The notes under the pieces: generated by a model
Told to the model about the DNA's origin: nothing
The model's database searches: none
The model's input: only the letters and a program-made list of their open reading frames with translations
Shown: positions 36,526 to 44,896 of the stretch, piece by piece
How positions within the stretch are numbered: position 1 is the first letter of the stretch
How the letters are laid out: each line of letters begins with the position of its first letter
Origin: Pseudomonas sihuiensis
Lineage (GTDB): Bacteria; Pseudomonadota; Gammaproteobacteria; Pseudomonadales; Pseudomonadaceae
Direction of reading: 5' to 3'
DNA: 64,000 nucleotides
NCBI RefSeq assembly: GCF_900106015.1
Contig: NZ_LT629797.1
Coordinates: forward strand, 496,001 to 560,000
Position numbers and translations under genes: made by a program

Positions 36526-37743
36526 ATGGCTGCCTTTGAATATATCGCCCTCGACGGGCGCGGCCGCCAGCAGAAAGGCGTGCTGGAAGCCGATAGCGCG
36601 CGCCAGGTGCGTCAACTGCTGCGCGAGCGCCAACTGGCGCCGCTGGAGGTCAAGGCCACGCGCAGCCGCGAGCAGGACAGTGGGCAGGCACGCCTGGGTT
36701 TTGTACGTGGCCTGTCGGCGCGCGACCTGGCGCTGGTCACTCGCCAACTGGCGACGCTGATCCAGGCGGCGCTGCCCATCGAAGAAGCGCTACGCGCCGC
36801 CGCGGCGCAATCCACCAGTTCGCGTATCCAAAGCATGCTCCTGGCGGTGCGCGCCCGCGTGCTGGAGGGCCATAGCCTGGCCGGCAGTCTGAAGGAATTT
36901 CCGGCCGCCTTCCCCGAGTTGTACCGCGCCACGGTGGCGGCCGGGGAACATGCCGGGCACCTCGGCCCGGTGCTGGAGCAATTGGCCGACTACACCGAAC
37001 AGCGCCAGCAGTCGCGGCAGAAGGTGCAACTGGCGTTGCTCTACCCGGTGATCCTGATGTGCGCGTCCTTGCTGATCGTCGGCTTCCTGCTCGGCTACGT
37101 GGTGCCGGACGTGGTCAAGGTATTCGTCGACTCGGGGCAGACCCTGCCGGCGCTGACACGCGGGCTGATCGCCCTGAGCGACTGGGTCAAGGCCTGGGGG
37201 CTGGTTGCCCTGGTGGCGCTGATCCTGGCGGTCGTCGCCTTGCGCGCAGCCCTGCGTGACGAGGCGTTCAGGTTGCGCTGGCATCGATTTCTGCTGCGCA
37301 TACCGCTGGTCGGACGGCTGGGGCGTGCCACCGATTGCGCGCGTTTTGCCTCGACCCTGGCGATCCTCACCCGCAGTGGTGTGCCGCTGGTGGAGGCGCT
37401 GGCGATTGCTGGCGAGGTGATCGGCAACCGGGTGATCCGTGGCGAGGTGCTGGTAGCGGCGCAGAAGGTGCGCGAAGGTGGCAGCCTGACCCGCTCGCTG
37501 GAGGCCACCGGCCAGTTCCCGCCGATGATGCTGCATATGATCGCCAGCGGCGAACGCTCCGGCGAGCTGGATCAGATGCTGGCGCGTACGGCGAAGAATC
37601 AGGAGAGCGACCTCGGTGCACAGATCGCTCTGCTGGTCGGCTTGTTCGAGCCGTTCATGCTGGTATTCATGGGGGCAGTGGTGCTGGTGATCGTACTGGC
37701 CATCCTGCTGCCGATTCTTTCTTTGAACCAAATGGTGGGATAG
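36526..37743 (+). CDS. gspF: Type II secretion inner-membrane platform protein GspF (XcpS)
   Basis: The 405-residue protein begins MAAFEYIALDGRGRQQKGVLEADSARQVRQLL, the standard GspF opening. It has two homologous T2SSF domains (about 70-195 and 270-395) and three membrane helices, including LYPVILMCASLLIVGFLLGYVVP, LVALVALILAVVALRA and the C-terminal FMLVFMGAVVLVIVLAILLPIL. It organises the inner-membrane assembly platform. ATG 36526 is preferred over TTG 36520. Confidence 0.95.
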   Translation: MAAFEYIALDGRGRQQKGVLEADSARQVRQLLRERQLAPLEVKATRSREQDSGQARLGFVRGLSARDLALVTRQLATLIQAALPIEEALRAAAAQSTSSRIQSMLLAVRARVLEGHSLAGSLKEFPAAFPELYRATVAAGEHAGHLGPVLEQLADYTEQRQQSRQKVQLALLYPVILMCASLLIVGFLLGYVVPDVVKVFVDSGQTLPALTRGLIALSDWVKAWGLVALVALILAVVALRAALRDEAFRLRWHRFLLRIPLVGRLGRATDCARFASTLAILTRSGVPLVEALAIAGEVIGNRVIRGEVLVAAQKVREGGSLTRSLEATGQFPPMMLHMIASGERSGELDQMLARTAKNQESDLGAQIALLVGLFEPFMLVFMGAVVLVIVLAILLPILSLNQMVG

Positions 37744-37746
37744 CAG

Positions 37747-38172
37747 GTGAGAAAATCTCAGGCGGGCTTCACGCTCATCGAAATCATGGTCGTGGTGGTG
37801 ATTCTGGGCATTCTGGCGGCACTGGTGGTGCCGCAGGTGATGAGTCGGCCCGATCAGGCCAAGGTCACCGCTGCGCAAAACGACATTCGCGCCATCGGCG
37901 CCGCGCTGGACATGTACAAGCTCGACAACCACAACTACCCCAGCACCCAGCAGGGCCTGGAGGCGCTGGTGAGCAAGCCGAGCGGTAACCCACAAGCGAA
38001 GAACTGGAACAAGGACGGCTACCTCAAGCGCCTGCCCATCGACCCCTGGGGCAACCCCTATCAATACCTGGCTCCCGGCACCAAGGGCGCATTCGATCTG
38101 TATTCGCTTGGCGCCGACGGCAAGCAGGGTGGCAGTGACCTGAACGCCGATATCGGCAACTGGGATCTCTGA
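37747..38172 (+). CDS. gspG: Major pseudopilin GspG (XcpT)
   Basis: The 141-residue prepilin has a short basic leader and the prepilin-peptidase site MRKSQAG^FTLIEIMVVVVILGIL with Glu at mature position 5, so the mature protein starts at F8. The C-terminal half has the GspG-specific YPSTQQGLEALVSKP, PIDPWGNPYQYLAPG and the calcium-site loop SLGADGKQGGSD. It forms the body of the pseudopilus. It uses a GTG start, three bases after gspF. Confidence 0.96.
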   Translation: MRKSQAGFTLIEIMVVVVILGILAALVVPQVMSRPDQAKVTAAQNDIRAIGAALDMYKLDNHNYPSTQQGLEALVSKPSGNPQAKNWNKDGYLKRLPIDPWGNPYQYLAPGTKGAFDLYSLGADGKQGGSDLNADIGNWDL

Positions 38173-38195
38173 CTCGACCATGCCGTCGTTCGCCT

Positions 38196-38262
38196 GTAGG
38201 AGCGAGTGTCGCGAGCGAAGCATGCGTCGTAGAAAAACTTCGCGAGCAGAGCTCGCTCCTAC
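38196..38262. repeat. Inverted REP pair in the gspG-gspH junction
   Basis: GTAGGAGCGAG... on the left and CGCGAGC-AGA-GCTCGCTCC-TAC on the right form a 67-bp palindrome. It ends two bases before the proposed TTG start of gspH. The insertion keeps the gspH frame open back to 38180. Confidence 0.85.
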
Positions 38263-38263
38263 G

Positions 38264-38785
38264 TTGAAGGCGCAGCGCGGCTTCACCCTGATCGAACTGC
38301 TGGTGGTGCTGGTCATTCTCGGCAGCCTGATCGGTCTGGCGGTGTTCAGCACCGGTATCGCCGGACCGGCGCGCGAATTGCGCAGCGAGGCCGAGCGCCT
38401 GGGTGGGTTGATCGGTGTGCTGGTCGACGAGGCGGTGCTGGACAATCGCGAATATGGCTTGAGCTTTACCCGCGAGGGTTACCGGGTGCTGCGCTACGAC
38501 CCGCAGCGCGACGAATGGCAGGCGCTGGATCGTCAGGCTCATCGCCTGCCGGAGTGGGCCGAAGTGACGCTTGAGGTGGAGGGCGAAGTGGAAGGCGAGG
38601 CCTTGACTCTCGGGGGCGAGGCCAGTGCTGATGCACCGCAGTTGCTGATCCTTTCCAGTGGCGAGCTGACGCCGTTTCGCCTGCGTATCGCCGAACGCCG
38701 TCGTGACGGCCTGCGTCTGCAACTGTCCAGCGATGGCTTCGGTCTGCCGCGTGTCGAGGAGCTGGGCACGGGGCGCGCCAGATGA
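38264..38785 (+). CDS. gspH: Minor pseudopilin GspH (XcpU)
   Basis: The proposed 173-residue product starts at TTG 38264 (MKAQRG^FTLIELLVVLVILGS), giving a normal short prepilin leader with Glu5. The frame is open upstream to an ATG at 38180, but those 28 codons come from the REP palindrome and would give an abnormally long, arginine-rich leader. The remainder is a typical beta-rich GspH globular domain ending DGFGLPRVEELGTGRAR. It overlaps gspI by 4 bp. The start codon is the least certain point. Confidence 0.88.
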   Translation: MKAQRGFTLIELLVVLVILGSLIGLAVFSTGIAGPARELRSEAERLGGLIGVLVDEAVLDNREYGLSFTREGYRVLRYDPQRDEWQALDRQAHRLPEWAEVTLEVEGEVEGEALTLGGEASADAPQLLILSSGELTPFRLRIAERRRDGLRLQLSSDGFGLPRVEELGTGRAR

Positions 38786-39168
38786 GATCAGCGCGCGGCT
38801 TTACCCTGCTCGAAGTGCTGGTGGCCCTGGCCATCTTCGCCCTGATTGCCGCCAGCGTGCTGACTGCCAGCGCACGCAGCGTGCGCACGGCCAGCCAGCT
38901 TGAGAACAAGACCCTGGCCATGTGGGTGGCGGACAACCGACTGACCGAGCTGCAACTGGCCGACACGCCACCGGCTGATGGCCGCGACCAGGGCCAGGTG
39001 GAGTTCGCCGGCCGTCGCTGGTTGTGGCAGAGCGAAATTCAGGCCACCAGCGAGCCGGCCATGCGCCGCGTGACGCTGTGGGTTGCCGCCGAGGAGCGGG
39101 GCGCCAGGGGCGATCTGCGTGAGCGGGCGCAGGTCACGCTCAGCGGTTTCCTGGGGGCGCCACAGTGA
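38782..39168 (+). CDS. gspI: Minor pseudopilin GspI (XcpV)
   Basis: This is a 128-residue prepilin with leader MRSARG^FTLLEVLVALAIFALIAASVLTASA and Glu5, then NKTLAMWVADNRLTELQL, the GspI signature. It joins GspJ and GspK in the pseudopilus tip complex. Its last 13 codons (QVTLSGFLGAPQ-stop) are present a second time, in synonymous-diverged form, just before gspJ. Confidence 0.94.
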   Translation: MRSARGFTLLEVLVALAIFALIAASVLTASARSVRTASQLENKTLAMWVADNRLTELQLADTPPADGRDQGQVEFAGRRWLWQSEIQATSEPAMRRVTLWVAAEERGARGDLRERAQVTLSGFLGAPQ

Positions 39169-39180
39169 CCTGCCTCCCTC

Positions 39181-39321
39181 GTAGGAGCGAGCTCTGCTCG
39201 CGAATCCGTGGCGACGCCATTTCGCTCGCGACGCTCGCTCCAGCCCGTAGGATGGGCCGGGCGGCGCTCCGCTTCAGCCCACCAACAGCGGCCAGCCTTG
39301 GTGGGCTAAAGCCCACCCTAC
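39181..39321. repeat. Composite of two REP families between gspI and gspJ
   Basis: A GTAG-headed GCGAGC-TCT-GCTCGC element with its inverse (39181-39241) is followed by a GTAG-headed GGTGGGC-type pair (39247-39321) ending in AAAGCCCACC-CTAC. The composite lies exactly between gspI and the second copy of its 3' end. Confidence 0.85.
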
Positions 39322-39324
39322 CAA

Positions 39325-39360
39325 CTGGTGACCCTCAGCGGCTTTCTGGGGGCTCCATGA
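39325..39360 (+). pseudogene. Ghost copy of the gspI 3' end
   Basis: Twelve codons read LVTLSGFLGAP-stop. Aligned to the real end of gspI (39130-39168), five of the codon differences are third-position synonymous and only one (CTG for CAG) changes the residue. The stop TGA overlaps the gspJ ATG as expected for the ancestral gspI-gspJ junction. Confidence 0.75.
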
Positions 39361-40031
39361 TGTGTTGGAGCGCTCAGCGCGGCTTCACTCTGCTGGAGCT
39401 GCTGATCGCCATCGCCATCTTCGCCCTGCTGGGGTTGGCCACCTACCGCATGCTCGACAGCGTGCTCAGCGCCGATGCCGTCACCCGCGAGCACGAGCGT
39501 CAGTTGCGCGAGTTGACCCGCGCCCTGTCAGCCTTCGAGCGTGATCTGCGTCAGGTGACGGTACGGCCGATTCGCGATGCTTTCGGTGATGCCCAGCCAG
39601 CGTTGCACGGCGATCTGGCTGATGCCACGGCGCTGGAGCTGAGTCGCGTCGGCTGGCGCAACCCACTCGGCCAACCGCGTGCCGAGGTACAGCGGGTGCG
39701 TTGGCAGCTCAGTGGCGAGCAGTGGCAGCGGCGTTACTGGCGCGTGCTGGATCGCGCGCAGGACAGCACGCCGCAGATCCAGCAGGCGCTCGATGGTGTC
39801 GAGTCATTGAGCCTGCGTTATCTGGACAAGGACGGGCAGTGGCAGCCTGACTGGCCACCAGCCAATGCCTCTGGCGACGGTTTGCTCACCGAGCTGCCGC
39901 GCGCTGTGGAACTGCGCCTGCAGCATCGCCGCTATGGCGAACTGCGCCGTCTGCTGCGCCTGCCCGATCTGCCGGCGCAGAACGCTGCCGGCGTGCCGCC
40001 AGCGGATTCTAACGAGGTGCCGCAGTCATGA
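39357..40031 (+). CDS. gspJ: Minor pseudopilin GspJ (XcpW)
   Basis: This 224-residue prepilin has leader MMCWSAQRG^FTLLELLIAIAIFALLGLATYRML with Glu5. The body contains ELTRALSAFERDLRQVTVRPIRD and SLSLRYLDKDGQWQPDWP, typical of GspJ. Start 39357 (or 39360) was chosen because translation from the GTG overlapping the gspI stop at 39165 would add 64 residues of REP-encoded, arginine-rich sequence and destroy the leader. It overlaps gspK by 4 bp. Confidence 0.92.
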   Translation: MMCWSAQRGFTLLELLIAIAIFALLGLATYRMLDSVLSADAVTREHERQLRELTRALSAFERDLRQVTVRPIRDAFGDAQPALHGDLADATALELSRVGWRNPLGQPRAEVQRVRWQLSGEQWQRRYWRVLDRAQDSTPQIQQALDGVESLSLRYLDKDGQWQPDWPPANASGDGLLTELPRAVELRLQHRRYGELRRLLRLPDLPAQNAAGVPPADSNEVPQS

Positions 40032-40999
40032 AGCGGCAGAATGGGGTGGCGTTGATCACCGTGCTGCTGGTGGTCGCCGTGGTCACGGTGGTCTGCGCCG
40101 GGCTGATCGCCCGTCAGCAACTGTCGATTCGCAGCAGCGCCAACCAGTTGCACGTGACCCAGGCCTGGCACTACGCCCTGGGGGGCGAGACGCTGGCTAA
40201 GGCGATGCTCGAGCGCGACTTGCGCCGTGGCGATCCACGTCAGCCGGTTGATCACCTGCTGGAACCTTGGGCCAGGCCGCTGACGTTCCCGCTGGATGAA
40301 GGCGGCGAGCTACGGGTACGCATCGTCGACCCCAACGGCCGCTTCAACCTCAACAGCCTGGTGCGCCAGGGGCGGCCCAACGAGCTGGCGGTGCTGCGCC
40401 TGCGCCGCCTGCTGTTGCGTCTGGGCATCGATAAACCCTATGCCGAGCGCTTGCTGGACTGGCTCGATAGCGACAGTGAGTTGCAGGGAGGCAATGGCGC
40501 CGAGGACGGCCAGTACCTGCTGGCGATACCGCCTTATCGCACGGCCAATCGCGAGATCACCGACGTGTCTGAACTGCGCCTGCTGCTGGAGATGGAGGAG
40601 GCCGACTATCGCCGCCTGCGGCCTTTCGTCAGTGCGCTGCCGAGCGAGGCGTTGCTTAACGTCAACACCGCCAGCGCGATGGTGCTCTCCAGCCTGTCCG
40701 ATGGATTGACGCCGGATGCGGCCCTGGCATTGATCGCCGGGCGTGGTGACGAGGGGTATCTAAGCCCGGCCGCGTTCGCTGCTCAGCCTGCGCTCGCCGG
40801 GTTGGGCGAACAGGTGGTACAGGGGCTGGCGGTCGGCAGCCAGTATTTCGAGGTGTTCAGCGAGGTGAGCCTGGGTGAACGCCGGGTGGTATTGCGTAGC
40901 CTGCTGCAGCGCAGCAATGATGGCCAGGTCAGTGTCCTGGCGCGTGATCTGGGGCAGGGCGGTATGCCGCCACGGCCCATCGAGGAAGAACAAGAATGA
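40028..40999 (+). CDS. gspK: Minor pseudopilin GspK (XcpX)
   Basis: The 323-residue product starts MKRQNG^VALITVLLVVAVVTVV. It lacks the usual Glu at mature position 5, as GspK proteins characteristically do. The large globular domain has VDPNGRFNLNSLV, RLLDWLDSD and NVNTASAMVLSSL, the pattern of the GspK helical insert. It caps the pseudopilus tip with GspI and GspJ. It overlaps both neighbours by 4 bp. Confidence 0.95.
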   Translation: MKRQNGVALITVLLVVAVVTVVCAGLIARQQLSIRSSANQLHVTQAWHYALGGETLAKAMLERDLRRGDPRQPVDHLLEPWARPLTFPLDEGGELRVRIVDPNGRFNLNSLVRQGRPNELAVLRLRRLLLRLGIDKPYAERLLDWLDSDSELQGGNGAEDGQYLLAIPPYRTANREITDVSELRLLLEMEEADYRRLRPFVSALPSEALLNVNTASAMVLSSLSDGLTPDAALALIAGRGDEGYLSPAAFAAQPALAGLGEQVVQGLAVGSQYFEVFSEVSLGERRVVLRSLLQRSNDGQVSVLARDLGQGGMPPRPIEEEQE

Positions 41000-42135
41000 A
41001 CCCGTTATGGATTTTTCTGCCGCCTGAGGCGTGCCACGTGCTCTCAGCGGATCTACCCGTGCAGCGCGTTACGGCGGATGACAGTCGCGCCTTGAGCCTG
41101 GCCGAGGCATTGGCCGATTTGCCGGCACACTGGGAGCTGGTGCTGCCGGTTGAGGCGGTCACCGCCTGCGCTGTGCAACTGCCGACGCAGAAGGCGCGCT
41201 GGATGCGCCAGGCGCTGCCGTTCGCGGTGGAGGAACTGCTGGCTGAAGAGGTCGAGCTGATGCACCTGGCGCTGGGTGAGCAATTGGCCGATGGCCGTCA
41301 CCGCGTCTATGCGCTGCGCGCCAGCTGGCTGCGCGAGTGCCTGGCCCTGTGCGCGGCGCAACCGCCGCAGGCGATTCGCGTCGATGCCGATCTGCTGCCA
41401 CGCCAGGGCAGTCAGCTGCTCTGGTTGCAGTCGCGCTGGTTGCTCGGTGGCGAGGCGCCCTGGCGCCTGGCTTTGCAGACTGAGGACTGGCCAGCGCTGG
41501 CAGGCCGTTGCCCATCGCCATGCATCGCCATTGCGCCAGATGGGCAGGTGCTGCCCGAGCCGGTGGATGAGGTGCATCTGCTGGAGGACACGCATCAATG
41601 GCTGGTGCTTCAGGGCAACGGTGTCGATCTGGCTCAGGGGGAGTTCGCCCTGCGCCAGAGTGGCGACAGTTGGCGGCGTTGGCGCCCGCTGACGGGGGTG
41701 TTGGCACTGTGCCTCGTGTTGCAGTGGGGCTTCAATTTCGCGCAGGGCTGGTACCTGCAGCGCGAAGCCGATGCTTACGCTGCGTCCAGCGAGGCGCTGT
41801 ACCGTGAGTTGTTTCCTCAGGACAGCAAGCTGATCAACCTGCGGGCGCAGTTCGATCAACATCTGGCGCAGTCCACGGGCGGCGATAGCCCGGTGCTGGG
41901 CCTGCTGGCCGAAGTAGCGGCGGCGCTGCAGGCCGATGGCGCAGCGCTGGTGCAGGTCAATCAGCTCGATTACAGCGCGACCCGTGGCGATCTGTCTTTG
42001 CAATTGCAGGCGCCGGGTTTTGCCGAGCTGGAGCGTTTGCGTGAGCGTCTGGAGGAATCCGGCCTGTCGGTGCAGATGGGCTCGGCCAGCCGTGAAGCCG
42101 AGGGCGTCAGTGCACGCGTGGTGATAGGAGGATGA
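40996..42135 (+). CDS. gspL: Type II secretion protein GspL (XcpY)
   Basis: The 379-residue protein has an actin-like cytoplasmic domain (~1-225) that binds GspE, containing VTACAVQLPTQKARWMRQALPFAVEELLAEEVELMHLALG. A single membrane helix lies near 233-250 (LTGVLALCLVLQWGFNFAQG), and a periplasmic ferredoxin-like domain follows to the end. It recruits the ATPase to the inner membrane together with GspM. Confidence 0.93.
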   Translation: MNPLWIFLPPEACHVLSADLPVQRVTADDSRALSLAEALADLPAHWELVLPVEAVTACAVQLPTQKARWMRQALPFAVEELLAEEVELMHLALGEQLADGRHRVYALRASWLRECLALCAAQPPQAIRVDADLLPRQGSQLLWLQSRWLLGGEAPWRLALQTEDWPALAGRCPSPCIAIAPDGQVLPEPVDEVHLLEDTHQWLVLQGNGVDLAQGEFALRQSGDSWRRWRPLTGVLALCLVLQWGFNFAQGWYLQREADAYAASSEALYRELFPQDSKLINLRAQFDQHLAQSTGGDSPVLGLLAEVAAALQADGAALVQVNQLDYSATRGDLSLQLQAPGFAELERLRERLEESGLSVQMGSASREAEGVSARVVIGG

Positions 42136-42140
42136 TGGGC

Positions 42141-42662
42141 ATGTCGAGGACGGGTTTGAGCGAAAGTGTGCAACTGCACTGGCAGCGCTCACCGCTGGCG
42201 CAACGCTGGCAAACGCTGCCGGCACGTGATCGTCTGGCACTCGTGGCGCTGAGCGTTTTCCTGCTGTTGGTGCTGTTCTATCTGGCGTTGTGGCAGCCGG
42301 TGCAGCGTCAGGCTCAGGCCGCGCGTGCCGCGTTCGAAGAGCAGCGCGCCCTGTACGCCTATATGCAGAGCCGTGCGCCACAGGTGCAGGGGCGCGACCT
42401 GCAGCCACGCGCCAGCCTCGACCCGGCGCGCCTGCAGGGGGTGGTTACGGCAAGTGCGGCCGAGCAGGGCCTGGTGATCGAACGTCTGGATACCGAGGGC
42501 TTTGGCGCGGTGCAGGTCAACCTGCAGCCAGTGGCATTCGCCCAGTTGCTGCGCTGGATTCAGACGTTGGAGGGGCAGGGCGTGAGCATCGAGGAAGCAG
42601 GGCTGGACCGCGCCGAGGAAAACCGCGTGACTGCGCGGCTCAGCTTGCGTGTGGGCGATTGA
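42141..42662 (+). CDS. gspM: Type II secretion protein GspM (XcpZ)
   Basis: This is a 173-residue bitopic inner-membrane protein with a short cytoplasmic start, a membrane helix (RLALVALSVFLLLVLFYLALW) and a periplasmic domain with VVTASAEQGLVIERLDTEGFGAVQVNLQPVAF. AGGAGG at 42126-42131 is nine bases before ATG 42141, so that start was preferred to ATGs at 42132 and 42135. It is the last gene of the operon; no gspN follows. Confidence 0.9.
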   Translation: MSRTGLSESVQLHWQRSPLAQRWQTLPARDRLALVALSVFLLLVLFYLALWQPVQRQAQAARAAFEEQRALYAYMQSRAPQVQGRDLQPRASLDPARLQGVVTASAAEQGLVIERLDTEGFGAVQVNLQPVAFAQLLRWIQTLEGQGVSIEEAGLDRAEENRVTARLSLRVGD

Positions 42663-42690
42663 TCTGGTGCATTTATTGACAAGTACTCCT

Positions 42691-42752
42691 GTCACTCCCG
42701 CGTAGGCGGGAGTCCAGGCGGCCCCTGAGTTCCCGCCTGCGCGGGAATGACG
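42691..42752. repeat. Inverted repeat downstream of gspM
   Basis: GTCACTCCCGC-GTA-GGCGGGAGTCC and TTCCCGCC-TGC-GCGGGAATGAC are two short palindromes of one family in opposite orientation. They lie in the 598-bp gap 42663-43260. The same gap contains a degraded GGTGCGC-type REP near 42820, a perfect hairpin at 42951-42971 (AACGCCCA/TGGGCGTT) without a T tail, and the ArgR-like site before aotJ. Confidence 0.75.
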
Positions 42753-43088
42753 GTTGCTCCATGAAGTAATGGCGCTTGTTTCGCGGGGTAACGACGGCGG
42801 TTGCATGGAATGTTCTCGCGGTGCGCGCGGCGTACCCTGCGATTTGCATGGCGTCGCGGTAACAGCGCGCACCCGATTGGGCGGTTAGGGAACGTCGCTG
42901 CCCTGATAAGGTGCCGTCAGTGGCGCCATGGAATACTACGAAGTGGCTCCAACGCCCATTTTTTGGGCGTTATGCGGTTTATGGCCTGAGTATTGCTGTA
43001 GATATCTGTTTACCCTTTTCTGCTTGATCACTCCTTTTGCGGGCTGTCAATATCTGCCGCCGGCGCTTCCTGTGCTTCTGTAATTAGT

Positions 43089-43110
43089 TGTCGCATTGAG
43101 GAAATATCGC
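43089..43110 (+). promoter_or_regulatory. ArgR-like half-sites upstream of aotJ
   Basis: TGTCGC-N8-AA at 43089-43104 matches the half-site pattern known for Pseudomonas ArgR (TGTCGCN8AA). A second TATCGC starts exactly 16 bp later at 43105. The position, 150-170 bp before the aotJ start, fits the autoregulated aot-argR promoter. Binding is inference. Confidence 0.6.
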
Positions 43111-43260
43111 CTCATTGCCTGCCGCTAGAATGCCGCACACCCAGCCAAGGCCCCTTTGTCGCTCGTCCACCACGACAGCGCAGCACCGCCTTCTACAATC
43201 CATAAAAGGCCCGGGCCCCTCACTGCCATCGATGTCATACCCAATTCGAAGGAGCAAAGA

Positions 43261-44034
43261 ATGAAGAAGATCGCACTGCTTGGCGCCCTGGCGCTGTCCC
43301 TGATGTCGCCCCTGGCCATGGCCGAGAAGCCGCTGCGCATCGGCATCGAGGCGGCTTACCCGCCCTTCGCATTCAAGACTCCCGATGGCCAGATTGCCGG
43401 CTTCGACTACGACATCGGCAACGCCCTGTGCGAAGAGATGAAGGTCGAGTGCAAGTGGATCGAGCAGGAATTCGACGGCCTGATCCCGGCCCTGAAAGTG
43501 CGCAAGTTCGACGCCGTGCTGTCTTCTATGTCGATCACCGAAGACCGCAAGAAGTCCGTGGACTTCACTGGCAAGTACTACGCCACGCCGGCCAAGCTGG
43601 CGATGAAGGCCGGTACCGAGATCAAGGACCCGCTGGTCGACCTGAAAGGCAAGAAGATCGGCGTGCAGCGCTCGTCCGTATATGACCGCTACGCCACCGA
43701 CATCTTCGCCCCGGCTGGCGCTGAAGTCGTGCGCTACAGCTCGCAGAACGAAGTGTTCCTGGACATGCAGTCCGGCCGCCTGGACGCCACCCTGGCCGAT
43801 TCGGTGAACATCGATGACGGTTTCCTCAAGACCGACGCAGGCAAGGGCTTCGCGTTCGCCGGTCCGGACTTCACCGACGTGAAGTACTTCGGCGAAGGTC
43901 AGGGCATCGCCGTGCGCAAGGGTGACAAGGCGCTGGCCGACAAGATCAGCGCCGCTATCCTGGCCATCCGCGCCAACGGCAAATACAAGGAAGTGCAGGA
44001 CAAGTACTTCGACTTCGACGTTTACGGCGAGTAA
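43261..44034 (+). CDS. aotJ: Arginine/ornithine-binding periplasmic protein AotJ
   Basis: This 257-residue solute-binding protein has a signal peptide ([21 protein letters not shown]^E) and the class 3 SBP signature [14 protein letters not shown]. The ligand-contact regions [34 protein letters not shown] and [17 protein letters not shown] are typical of basic-amino-acid binders. It delivers arginine and ornithine to the AotQMP transporter. Start 43261 follows AAGGAG. A hairpin terminator after the gene probably gives it higher expression than the downstream genes. Confidence 0.95.
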   Translation: MKKIALLGALALSLMSPLAMAEKPLRIGIEAAYPPFAFKTPDGQIAGFDYDIGNALCEEMKVECKWIEQEFDGLIPALKVRKFDAVLSSMSITEDRKKSVDFTGKYYATPAKLAMKAGTEIKDPLVDLKGKKIGVQRSSVYDRYATDIFAPAGAEVVRYSSQNEVFLDMQSGRLDATLADSVNIDDGFLKTDAGKGFAFAGPDFTDVKYFGEGQGIAVRKGDKALADKISAAILAIRANGKYKEVQDKYFDFDVYGE

Positions 44035-44050
44035 GCGTCCCAGATAGATG

Positions 44051-44088
44051 AAGTGGCACTAACCTTTTGAGGTTGTGCCACTTTTTTC
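44051..44088 (+). terminator. Intra-operon terminator/attenuator between aotJ and aotQ
   Basis: A 15-bp stem (AGTGGCACTAACCT / AGGTTGTGCCACT, one wobble pair) with a TTTG loop is followed by TTTTTT. Partial termination here would raise binding protein over permease, a common layout in ABC operons. Confidence 0.75.
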
Positions 44089-44206
44089 TTGGTTCTGCGG
44101 GGTCGTTAAATACCAATCCGGGTATTCAACCTGCGGCCCGTCGCGTGAGCGACATGAATTTTCTTTGTGCTAGGCGGCGCCTGGGGTGCCTGAGAGGTAT
44201 TAGCGC

Positions 44207-44896
44207 ATGCTTCAAGGCTACGGCTCGACCATTCTCGATGGTGCCTGGCTCACCCTGCTTCTGGCGCTGACGTCCATGGCAGTGGCGATCTTCCTCGGCC
44301 TGCTGGGTGCGGCCTTTCGTCTGTCGCCGATCCGCTGGCTGGCGGCGTTGGGTGATACCTACGCCACGGTGATTCGCGGGATTCCCGACCTGGTGCTGAT
44401 CCTGCTGATCTTTTACGGCGGCCAGGACATGGTGAACCGTATCGCGCCGATGCTCGGTTATGACGATTACATCGACATCAACCCCTTCGTCGCTGGCGTG
44501 TTCACCATGGGCTTCATCTTCGGGGCCTATCTGTCGGAGACCTTCCGCGGTGCCTTCATGGCGATCCCCAAGGGGCAGGCGGAAGCCGGTGCGGCCTATG
44601 GCATGAGCGGGATGCAGGTATTCTTCCGCATTCTCGTGCCGCAGATGATCCGTTTCGCCATTCCCGGTTTCACCAATAACTGGCTGGTGCTGACCAAGGC
44701 CACCGCGCTGATTTCCGTGGTTGGCCTGCAGGACATGATGTTCAAGGCCAAGAGCGCGGCCGACGCGACGCGTGAGCCGTTCACCTTCTACCTGGCGGTG
44801 GCTGGGCTGTATCTGGTGCTGACCAGCGTTTCCTTGCTGGCGCTGCGTTTCCTCGAGAAGCGCTACTCGGTGGGTACCAAGGTGGCTGACCTATGA
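44207..44896 (+). CDS. aotQ: Arginine/ornithine ABC permease AotQ
   Basis: This 229-residue permease of the HisM/GlnP type has about five membrane helices and the EAA loop contacting the ATPase (GQAEAGAAYGMSGMQVFFRILVPQMIRFAIPGFTNNWLVLTKATAL). It forms the membrane heterodimer with AotM for arginine/ornithine import. It overlaps aotM by 4 bp; the 172-bp gap from aotJ contains the attenuator. Confidence 0.94.
   Translation: MLQGYGSTILDGAWLTLLLALTSMAVAIFLGLLGAAFRLSPIRWLAALGDTYATVIRGIPDLVLILLIFYGGQDMVNRIAPMLGYDDYIDINPFVAGVFTMGFIFGAYLSETFRGAFMAIPKGQAEAGAAYGMSGMQVFFRILVPQMIRFAIPGFTNNWLVLTKATALISVVGLQDMMFKAKSAADATREPFTFYLAVAGLYLVLTSVSLLALRFLEKRYSVGTKVADL

Noticed and set aside
38180..38263. gspH beginning at ATG 38180
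   Set aside because: The 28 extra codons lie in a REP palindrome, and the leader would be abnormally long. TTG 38264 gives a normal leader.
39165..39356. gspJ beginning at the GTG that overlaps the gspI stop
   Set aside because: It would add 64 REP-encoded residues before the prepilin leader and abolish processing by the prepilin peptidase.
42928..43083. A 51-codon ORF (MEYYEVAPTPIFW...) upstream of aotJ
   Set aside because: There is no ribosome site, the composition is odd and Cys/Trp-rich, and it spans a hairpin. It is more likely promoter-region chance.
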